Translations under genes and position numbers: made by a program
Notes under the pieces: model-generated
Database searches by the model: none
Seen by the model: the letters and a program-made list of their open reading frames with translations, nothing else
Told to the model about the DNA's origin: nothing
Part shown: piece after piece, positions 55,335-64,000 of the stretch
Layout of the letters: every line of letters starts with the position of its first letter
Position numbering within the stretch: the stretch's first letter is position 1
Assembly (NCBI RefSeq): GCF_945859685.1
Contig: NC_079149.1
Span: forward strand, 17,333,118 to 17,397,117
Length of the DNA: 64,000 nt
From: Eupeodes corollae
Taxonomy: Eukaryota; Arthropoda; Insecta; Diptera; Syrphidae
Direction: 5' to 3'

Positions 55335-57491
55335 TTAATATTTAGGCATTTCGGAATAACGTGGCGGCGTCCGCCAGATGGCGCTTGAATTACGTTTCAA
55401 GTATCGTGCATCGATATTGGGGAAGATTGCCTTCAAGTCGGGTGTCATCGGTTGCACCGAAAAGAAACTATCAATGACATCCGACGCGCAATACGCTTGA
55501 CAGGTTATAGCATCCACACGAACTGAACTCTTGCTCCATGTTGGCGGTTTGGGTCTTTTGTAGGAGGCTTTGCCCTCCTCATCGGTTGAGTCATCACTAT
55601 GCAGCATGTTGAAGTTGTACTTGTTGCTGTTGACCTTTGGCGGTGGTGGCATCTTTCTCATCTGTTCGAGTAGTTCTCGTTCTTGTCGGGCGATTTCTGT
55701 TGGGTCTACTTTCGATTTAGTGGCACTGGCTGTCGCAATTTTCAGTTTTTGTTCCCGTTCTTCTTGGAGCTTCAAATTTCGATTGATTTCTTCGAGTTCA
55801 CGTTTCTTCTGCTCCAGTTCTTGGGCTTTTTTGCGATTCTTCTCGTCGCGCTCTTTGACGAGTTTTCGCAGACGTTCGGCACGTTCCTTCTCCTTTGCTT
55901 CGCGTAGTTGAGCCGCTTGCAGATGCTTAAGTTCACGTTTCTTTTTACGTTCATCTGCCAATTTCTTTTTTAACAAGAAGATATGAGGAATTAGTTTTGG
56001 ATGGTGAGAGATACAAAAAGAAAAACTCACCTGAAGCTTATTGAAACCCTTCTTCAGGTCATCTTCGCTGTTCTCCCGTGACAATGATTGCTTTGAAGTT
56101 GAACTGGTGCTCTTCAAGTTTGATGCCGAATTCTGCTTCGTCATTGGGAATTGCATTGCTTTCGACGCACTGTTGGGTAGTTTCTTAGCATTAGACGCGT
56201 TGGGTGTTATATTGGATTGTTGTGTTGGGGTGAGGAATCTTCCCAAGGCTGGAGCATGAGGCTTTCCAATAACTGGTGTTGTCACCATGTTGGATGATTT
56301 CATATCTCCGACACTCTGTGACAAGGTTAAAACATTGAATTCAAGTTAAGAAAATACAATTACAACAGAAATTCCAAGATATTTCATTGTTATTTTATTC
56401 ATACTCACTGGCAACTCTGGTTCGGAGTTTTCCTTGGCTTTTCTTGATCTTGTCTTCAAGGCGGACTCATTTGTGGCTTTTTGTGCATGATTTTCAAATG
56501 CTTCAACCTTCTTCTTCACTGGACTCTGTACACATGGGCTGTAAATTTATTTATTAACAAAATTCTACCTAAAGAGACACCAAAATAAAGACTCCCTTTT
56601 CTACATACTTGAACAGTTCGTTGCCTTTAGATTTGGACTTCAAGACCTTTGCCGATTGTGGTGGTGGTGGAGGTGGCTGAATTTTTGTCATCGCTGGCAT
56701 TAATGGCTTATCGAAAGAATCATCCTCAGTCATGATGCTATCGTTTTGTGGTGGAGTCCGAACATCAAATGTAGCATCGCCCAAGTTCAGATTTGGATTC
56801 TTGGCTGTTTCGTTGTTGTTTGTTACGGAAACTGTAGCATTGGGATTATTTCCCAAATTGAATGTAGTCTGAGGTGGCATAGCAAAGGTGTTATTCACTT
56901 GATTGGTCACAAATGTTGCGTCGCACGCTGTTAGCATTGTGGCATTGTTAGTGGCAATTGTTTCATTTGCAGCAGGTGCTGCAGTAGTAGCATTAGTTTC
57001 TGGAACAGATCGTTTAGGAGTAGACGGCGCATCGTCTTTCTCTTCTTGTACGGCTTCTTGGGGCATTTTATCGACAGCATCTTCGTAGATAGAAGCTGGT
57101 CGTGCCCTAGCTGCACTACCACTGCGAGTGCGAGTTGAAACTGGAGTTGGAACTGTTTCTGCCTCCAAACTAACGCGTTCCTCTTTGATTGGCCGATGAG
57201 TGAATGGCTTCTTCTTGCGGGTGCGTTTGCCATTAGCTGCGGTGGTATCAGCGGTGGTTGTGTCTGTGGAAAGAGTGTCAGTGTTTGACGTTGTTGTTGT
57301 TGTTTGAAGAGATTCTTCAGTTGATGCGGTTGTTTCTCGTTTGAGGGCAACAATTGGAATTACTTCCGCTGGTTCAGGAACAACTGGAACCACTGTGGCT
57401 TGTGATTTATCAGAAACTCTATTTTCAGATGGTACACTAAGTTTTTCTTTTTTGATTTTGACAACAGCAGTCTTGCTGTCTTTCTTTGATT
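55335..57491 (-). CDS. Incenp: Inner centromere protein (INCENP), C-terminal four exons
   Basis: Scaffold of the chromosomal passenger complex; it binds and activates Aurora B at centromeres and the spindle midzone. Exons on the minus strand: 57491-56609, 56538-56409, 56315-56031 and 55964-55335, joined by GT-AG introns, giving about 640 codons. The first visible exon is low complexity (Thr/Asn/Pro-rich, VTNQVNNTFAMPP). The next has NPCVQSPVKKKVEAFENHAQ across the splice. The last exon opens with a long charged helix (ADERKKKRELKHLQAAQLRE onward, about 80 residues), the single-helix/microtubule-binding part. It ends in the IN-box, PMTPDLKAIFPNIDARYL then SSAIWRTPPRYSEMPKY. The adjacent Ser-Ser fits the Aurora phosphorylation site. 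The N-terminal exons for centromere targeting are not in the 57.5-58.2 kb region and probably lie past the window. Confidence 0.92.
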
Positions 57492-58220
57492 CTACAAAAA
57501 AAAAATAATGGATTAATTGAGACTCTTGCTGAGAAGTTTGCACTTCATATTTTTGTTACGTAAAACTGGATACACCACAATAGAAATTGAAAATTCCAAT
57601 AATGAAAAAATGTATGGCTCTTTTTTGAATAATCTCTCTTTTTAGGGAAATAGTTTCGGCCATATATACTCTAGACGAGCTTTTAGGTTTTGAGATATTA
57701 ATCTTTGACGATGTAGTCGAAAGTTTTCTTTATTCAAAATCATATGCTATTGGTATGGATTACCTGCAGACAATGTTTTTAAAAGCTTTTTTACCATTAA
57801 TCTTGCAGGACATATTTTCTATCAAAGTTCTAAGATCAATTCCGATTCAAAAATTAGTGCCAACACCGAATTTCGCCCTATCTCAATGCTTTAAGAAAAA
57901 CTAAGGCAAAAACAACCAAAGACATTTCTTTACCAACATTTTATTCTTTCTCCACAACAATCATGTTTCAGGTTAGTTTTTTGAACTAGCAAGAAATGCG
58001 TTAGATGATTATAAAGTCACGTTTTTCATTCTCTATTATTACTCCAAGGAATTCCACACTTATTTTGTCTCTTACCTCTGGAAAGCATTAAGTGGTTTTT
58101 GTTTGCAATCAAGTCTGATCTAATTTTTTGAAAATTTCATGTGGGATCCTCAAAGAAAAATATTTGGCCATAATTTTTTCATAGTATGCCAAAGAAGTAC
58201 AAAAAGTAATACTTTAATGT
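57492..58220. other. INCENP intron or upstream DNA
   Basis: A poly-T tract and AG acceptor (57492-57510) precede the first visible exon. No coding sequence matching an INCENP N-terminus was seen in this stretch. Confidence 0.5.
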
Positions 58221-58225
58221 AATGT

Positions 58226-58290
58226 ACACCTCTTTGCCGATGATCTGCAGCTACAAAAGATTAGTTCACTTCGATCGATCTAGGATTGAG
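58226..58290 (+). pseudogene. Short LINE active-site fragment
   Basis: The plus strand reads HLFADDLQLQKISSLRS, an (F/Y)ADD box of a non-LTR reverse transcriptase. It is separate from the next LINE, which has its own later YADD. Confidence 0.5.
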
Positions 58291-58399
58291 CCCTAAAAGA
58301 AATGATAACCTATCATCCATTGCTAGATGGTCAGCTAAAAGTGGTGTTACGGCTCCAAAGTAACATTTAGGAAAAAACTTTAAGGTGGAACAATCGTGC

Positions 58400-60222
58400 A
58401 AGGCGTCTAGCAAAGGAGCTCGCCGACTTCTTTAGCCCACTAGAAATATAAACCCATTTCGATCGGGTTTCTCAACGCAAGACCATATATTCGCTCTGAC
58501 GAGTATTTCCAAGAGATCGATTGAGCAAAAAATTAAATTATATGCCTGTTTTGTGGATTTTAAAGCAGCCTTTGACACGGTAAATAGAAATGCCTTGATG
58601 TACAAATTGTGATCCTTAGGAATTTCACGTAAACGTCCTTTCTTGTCTCATCTACTGAATCAGTGTGGGACGGAACTAAATTTTCTGAATGGTTTGAAAC
58701 AACATCAGGTGTCCCCCAAGGGTGTATATTAAGGCCGATATTATTCGCCTTGTTTATTGGTGATGTTTGTGATTTATTTCCGGGTGGAATACTCTTTGCC
58801 GGTTATCAAAAATCAAAGTTTTGCTCTACGCCGACGATTTAGTTTTGACTGACTGACAGTCCATCTACCCTTCAGCTGCAAATCAACAAACTTAATATGT
58901 TTTGTGAATCCTGGGAGTCTCTGCGTCAATACTAACAAGACAAAAATAATGATTTTTGAACCGCGTCAAAGAAGAAGACTCTGTGAAGAAAACTGGTCCC
59001 TAAACAACTCGCCTATTGAGGTCGTTCATTATTTTAAATATCTTGGAGTTGTCTTACAATCTTAGTGTTTCGAAACACGTGCAAGAAAAAGGCAACGACG
59101 CCAAATTAGCTCTAAACTTGATGTGGCCTAAGTTTTACTCTAACCAAAAAATCGATCTTAAATCCAAATATCGTGTTTTTCAAGCAACAGTGAACTGCTG
59201 CATAAACTACGGTACTCAAGATTTTGGATATTTACAACTGGATGAGTTCGAAGCTGTGCAAAGGTATTTCTTCAAATTCTATATAATATGTAGAGTCTCG
59301 AATAACACCTCTTCACATTACAAACCTTGAAACGAACTAAGACTACATATTGAAAGTTATGAGAAAGGGATAAAAGAAGGCTTCACAAATCCATTATGAT
59401 AAGACTTATGCAAGCAAATGCCTCCCCTTTTAAGATATGGAACCAGACAGCTTCTTCAAATGGCAGTAATCTATTCTTTTTGAAGTCCAATTTGTATCAA
59501 TGGCACACCATATTCACTAATCTGATCGCCAGAACTGATGAACATATTTTCAGTGAACATCTTTCAAGAGCCTCAACAACATTATCAAGAAATCTGTATA
59601 GAAACCTTAACCACCAAATAACATCACAGGCTTATTATTTCAGTAACGAGTTATTTTCTGAGGCTATTAGTTACATATTTAGAGCCCGAGTTGAAATATT
59701 GAAGTGATCTTCATCAAATCTGTTGCCTTTGTAACACCGGAGAACCAGAAGTCATCACACACTTTGTTGAATCGTGTCCTCTACTCCAAGAGATTCGACG
59801 GCTGTATTTCGAACTGAGTTTTCTTCCCCCGACTCGGCTCTAGATTTCGGATGGTCAACTGTCTATTCATACATGCTATGCTCTTAATTACCGCACTAGT
59901 TTTCCATACCTCAACCAGTTATTGCAAAGTTTCCTAATTAATATTTTGTGTTTCAAATCATGCAAAAAATTTATATTTTAATTTCAAAATCATTTCAAAA
60001 TTGTTGAATTCGCACTTGTTTCTTTAACAAACTATTATTTCTTTTTGTTTATATAATTAGTTGAACTAAATAGAATTTAAACTTCTTTATATTTAAATTG
60101 TGTTTTTGTTATGAAATGTCGATCAGGCAGACGGCAGAATTGCAGTGTCCATATTCTTAAAGAATAACATTTGTTAATAATTTATATCTTAAAATAATGA
60201 ACCTATCTATCTATCTATAAAC
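58400..60222 (+). mobile_element. LINE fragment (+) with microsatellite tail
   Basis: A broken reverse transcriptase: KIKLYACFVDFKAAFDTVNR (58530), TTSGVPQGCILRP-type sequence (58700), LLYADDLVLTD-type sequence (58825), VNTNKTKIMIFEPRQRRRL (58925) and VVHYFKYLGVVLQ (59020). Further frames at 59016-59330 and 59396-59707 continue the C-terminal half. A final Cys/His segment, LCNTGEPEVITHFVESCPLL, lies near 59730. Similarity then gives way to an AT-rich 3' end with ctatctatctatctat at 60204-60219, a likely simple-repeat tail. Many frameshifts; dead. It may lie within an INCENP intron. Confidence 0.75.
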
Positions 60223-60224
60223 CC

Positions 60225-61215
60225 ATTTGGGCACTAGTAAAATGCTTGGAAAACCCTAGTTTTGGTTGTAAATTATATTGGAAGCTTGTCGGTGATGGCC
60301 GAAAAAAACACGCTATGACGTTCGACATTATAAAAGATTATGGAGTTTTCTTTGGTGACATTTTATAAGTTCGAAGTCTCAGGGAACTATACCTTCTTTA
60401 TAGTAAAAAACAGACTAACCGTTCAAACAGTTTCGACAGTTCTTATGAAACTCAGCTCTTTCATGGAATTCTTTAATTTATTTATGTGCGAAACACGTAT
60501 AACATAATATGATTTGTTGCTAATGTTTCCGACTTTCCAAGTTTGTGTTGTTTCTGACTTTTTTCTTTTAATTTATTTTGATCAAATTTATTGATTCTTC
60601 TTCAATTATTTGTTTTATTTTTTGTTGTATATTTTTGAACCTATACATTTTCAGGTTTTAAGTTTGGATTTTTTTTCTCTTCCGTTTGGTATGAACTTAA
60701 GATGGAATCGGGAACAGCTACCAAAACCACGATAGGAAATTATAAAAATTTCACGCAATGCACAAAAAAAAATGCTATTCTTTTCTTAATAAGGACATTA
60801 TGATCGCTTAGCAACCACGACAGAAGGTTTACCTTCATCACATTGCAAATCTTTTATAAATAAGCTTTCTCGCATAAGAATAAGCAGACAATTCATAAAG
60901 TAAATAAGCTACTTTTGAATACTCTCTTAAAATAAACGGTCTGGAGTTTTAGTGAGCAAAGGTTGCTTCAGTAAAATTTTAGAAGAAAAAGTAAAATTTA
61001 TATCAAATGAAGAAACAAAAGTAAAATATTTTCAAAAAATAAAAAGCCTGAAGAGCAGCTTATTGAAGTCCTAGCACATACAAAATCAATTCCATGTTAT
61101 GAAGAATGTTGGTGTTTTTTTTAATCTGGCTTTTTGACCGCTGTTATTTGACTTTTGTTTCTTATTTCATAATCAAAATAATGATTCAGTTCGCGATACG
61201 CATCACTTTATTAAA
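60225..61215. other. AT-rich spacer
   Basis: No gene seen. Confidence 0.45.
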
Positions 61216-61224
61216 GAAAGCTTT

Positions 61225-61576
61225 TGATGAGCGCATTATCCTGCGTCGTAGGTCTGTGGGATGACCCCAAGATCGTGAGATTAAACACTGCTGGACTATT
61301 TTTTATGGGATTATGTAAAGTGGCTTTTCTACTTGGATAAGTCTGAGAAGATTGATACCTTGGGAGATATGCTTTGGCGCTTTATTTCTGACGTACGTTT
61401 CCATACTGCAAAAAGTTGTTGAAAATGTCTTTCGGCTGGAATTTGTTCAAAACCATTTTAAAAACATGATTGGAAATACTTATTTTTATAATAAAGCTAA
61501 ATTTTTGGCCATTACATTATAATATATGCGTTTTATTTCTTCTTGAAAATCACACATCTAAAAAAAAACCCTTTAC
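61225..61576 (+). mobile_element. 3' fragment of a DD41D-type mariner
   Basis: The plus strand reads LDYFLWDYVKWLFYLDKSEK and IDTLGDMLWRFISDVRFHTA, matching the last catalytic Asp region and C-terminus of the transposase at 53372-54363. The upstream residues (RRRSVG, then a shifted CDLT-like segment) also fit. The 3' end ctaaaaaaaaaccctttac resembles that element's terminus. Everything 5' of it is missing. The differences show it is not a recent copy of the other element. Confidence 0.65.
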
Positions 61577-61579
61577 TAT

Positions 61580-62690
61580 ACGAGCAAATGAGAAAAAGTT
61601 TTCTAACTTGCTCATTATGTACGAATTATGCAAAGAAGGGCGAAAATAACTTTGTTTACCAGTAGAATAGCTTTACTTACTAAACTAAATAAACTATTTC
61701 GAAGAGTTTAAAATAAGTTTTTAAGAGGAAAAGAAGAATCCTACAAAATGATGCAATTTGAGCAAAGTACAAAGATTAAGTCTCGATATCTGAGGAGAAA
61801 ATAGGATTTTGGGATATAAACAAATTATCAACTTACAACACTTCAATAAAAGATGAAGATCTGGAAAAGTATAAAATAAAAAATTTGAAAAAAGCGTTCG
61901 GTGTTTACGCCCAAAACCATATCCGCCAAATTAAAATCTCATAGCGCCCAAATCTTTTGGGAACTTTTGGGCGTTAAAACCTTATTGAGTTTTATGAAAT
62001 TCCAAATAAAAAGTAACGTTGTCTTACTGCCCACAAAATAAAGCTAAAATATTAAAAATATGATATCACCCAAAAACCTTTTCAGAAGAAAATGTCACGG
62101 AGTGCAAAATCAATATCTGCCTTAATCAATTTTGAAGTATTAGAACGTCTAAATTCCAAATCGCCCAAAAGATGTTATGTGTTTCAACATTTGGACATTC
62201 TGACAAAAGTTGTGTTTATTTTTGGCACTACGAAATTTTGAGTTTCAAATTTTAGCAGCCAAATTCGGAACGTCAAGAAAGCGTTCAAATATGTTTGGCT
62301 TTATTTTACTTTCAAAAAGATAAACAAAGCCAATTTTCAAAAAGAAATGGTTTGCTTGTTTACAAAATGTGCATACACCCAACTTCGAACCGACCCCAAA
62401 TCCTATTGTTAGCCCTAGTTGCAGGGGTGAAGTATTCCTTCACTAGTTACACGCATCTCAGATCCCAACCACCAAAATTCTTTTGGACCATATGACATTT
62501 CTAAATTTGGGTGTTAAGACATTGAAAGTTGGTTTGGGTGATATGTCATTTTATTTGGGGGCATTGTGACGTTTCTTTAGTGATGTATTTTCGATGTTTC
62601 TCTTTTTTTTTTTGCAACAAAGTCAGTACCCTCGGCTGTTCATATTTGTTTTTAGATTATCATCCTTGTTATTGGGATGTAGACTACTAA
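61580..62690. repeat. Region with recurrent GCCCAAA motifs
   Basis: Variants of (a/g/t)cgcccaaa occur at 61907, 61943 and 62160, with looser copies near 61923 and 62066. The inverse, tttgggtg or tttgggcg, occurs at 61967, 62505, 62532 and 62554. The left sites are mostly in one orientation and the right sites in the other, as in the subterminal repeats of a MITE. No gene seen. Confidence 0.35.
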
Positions 62691-62694
62691 CGGC

Positions 62695-62895
62695 AGCGTA
62701 TGATAAGCTCATTAAATTCTGATCTTGACAGCGTTGTACAATGGATCGAAAACTCAATGCTGTCTATTGTCGAAAAAGAGTAACCCTTCCCCAATGCCAC
62801 TATCCATAAGTGGTACTTGCATCGAGGAGACTGAAAATCTATCAGTCCTAGGTATGAGCATTACAAACCACTTATTGTGGAGCGATCACATGACG
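62695..62895 (+). pseudogene. LINE reverse transcriptase fragment (+)
   Basis: The frame MISSLNSDLDSVVQWIENSM (62700) and LSISGTCIEETENLSVLGMS followed by ITNHLLWSDH (62805-62890) is the region between the active site and the thumb of a Jockey-like reverse transcriptase. A stop and a frameshift separate the two parts. Confidence 0.6.
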
Positions 62896-62899
62896 TAAA

Positions 62900-64000
62900 G
62901 GCACTTGTCTTCTAATACTTGAACGGCTATAAATAAGTTTAATTGTTCCAAACTTGATGGTGATATAACCCATTGATTAATTTTATAATAAAGCACAGCT
63001 AAATGTACTCTCTCTTTGTATTTAGAAAGCGATGGAAGATTAATGAGCGTGAGTCTTTGATTGTACGGTGAAAGTTCGAGCCTATTCGACCATGTCATAT
63101 TCCAATATTGGTCTTACAAATGATATAAAAAGAAGTTTAAGAATATAAGTGTCGCGAAAATCATATGAAAATCATTTTATAAATATAGTCATAACGATTT
63201 CTAAAAGGTAATTTTGAGTCAAGAATAATACCTAGGTCAGAGAAAGTGGAGTTTAGTCAAATAAGATGAGTCTAATTGATAATTAAAAGTCAAAACATTT
63301 TGTTTGCGTGTAAACACATTGATTTACCTTTGTCTATGTTAAGTAAAAACTTATTTATAAAACACCATTCGCGAAAACTATTTAGATCATCTTGTAGGAG
63401 TAAACGTGGAGTGAGTCGATACGTTTGAAAGTTTTAATGTCATCAGCGTAGATTAAAACAAATAAGTGTTTTATAATAGAAGGTAAGTCGTTAACTTACA
63501 AAATAAACAGTAAAGGCATTAAGTGGCTACCTTGTGGTACGTCAGAGTTGGTATAAAAATATGATGAACACTCACTCCAATAAATTACGCTGTATGATCT
63601 ATAAGTAAGACGAAACCCAACTAAAAAAATTTATTGTTAAAGCCTTAACGTTAACGTTTTGTTTCACAATTTATCAAAGGCCTTACTGAAGTCTGTGAAG
63701 ACACAGTCAACTTGCTTCCGTTTTTCAAACGAATCTAAACAAAAAGAACTGAAATGAAAGAGGTTAGTAACTGTTGACTTATTTTGAACAAAACCATGTT
63801 GACTGTCACAAATTATAGACTTATGTACTTACAATTAAACGATATGACAAATAATGGACTCAAATAACTTAGGGATAGCGGACAGTTCTGCAATGGGGCG
63901 ATAATTTGTATGTATCGGTGTTATGTACGAACTCTTCCAAATTTTAGGAAAAACTGAAGATTTAAGCGATTCATTAAAAAGAATATGAAGAGGATAGGAT
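62900..64000 (-). mobile_element. Jockey/CR1-like LINE running off the right edge
   Basis: Read on the minus strand from 64000 down: NYRPIAELSAIPKLFESIIC (about 63910), QHGFVQNKSTVTNLFHF (about 63800), VDCVFTDFSKAFDKL (about 63700), YADDIKTFKRIDS (about 63450, active-site Asp pair intact), FVRPILEYDMV (about 63100) and a C-terminal piece, LSPYNQRLTLINLPSLSKYK (63098-62886). Many stops and shifts are present. The general layout matches the LINE at 22540-24005, but the residues differ widely. Confidence 0.75.

Noticed and set aside
57492..57543. Upstream extension of the INCENP frame (MQTSQQ...)
   Set aside because: It crosses a T-run and AG acceptor at 57492-57510, so it is intron.
1..64000. 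CRISPR arrays, operons or bacterial genes
   Set aside because: No regularly spaced repeats and no bacterial gene organisation. The DNA is plainly insect nuclear.

Overview
This is about 64 kb of AT-rich insect nuclear DNA. It is most likely from a fly or a related holometabolous insect. The signs are spliced genes with short GT-AG introns, a TATA box paired with a TCAGT initiator, a nuclear tRNA-Ala(UGC) gene, and many Tc1/mariner, PIF/Harbinger, hAT, RTE-type and Jockey/CR1-type elements. The species cannot be fixed from the sequence alone.

Host genes are few. (1) 11405-13177 (-) is a single-exon gene for a secreted, low-complexity protein of about 590 residues, perhaps cuticular. It has a clear TATA/Inr promoter. 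(2) 46398-47275 (+) is a three-exon methyltransferase of the ETF-beta lysine methyltransferase family (ETFBKMT/METTL20-like). Its 5' exon was not found. A tRNA-Ala gene lies antisense in its second intron. (3) 55335-57491 (-) holds the last four exons of INCENP, the chromosomal passenger complex scaffold, with its charged helix and IN-box. Its N-terminal exons lie upstream, probably beyond the window.

Nearly everything else is transposon debris. 1-10 kb: Jockey/I-type LINE pieces, a decayed gene of an uncharacterised widespread family interrupted by a Tc1 element with IR/DR ends, a MITE carrying a 5'-truncated LINE, and a second Tc1 remnant. 14-31 kb: three copies of one RTE-like LINE (15263-17623, 24006-25878, 28285-30993), a Jockey/CR1-like LINE (22540-24005) and a very long foldback repeat (20309-22130). 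33-45 kb: nested MITEs, a tandemly duplicated MITE end, a third Tc1 copy and two PIF/Harbinger remnants. 47-54.5 kb: an RT fragment, a third Harbinger-like remnant, a fourth Tc1 copy split by a MITE and a hAT, and an almost intact DD41D (rosa-type) mariner. 58-64 kb: more LINE pieces and a second mariner fragment.

The host genes show no sign of a shared pathway. No new multi-gene system was recognised. The most unusual structures are the roughly 0.67-kb-armed foldback, the layered insertions whose order can be read from target-site duplications, and three Harbinger remnants that each keep the accessory Myb/SANT-type gene but lose different parts of the transposase. All coordinates and motifs were read by eye; no homology search was run.
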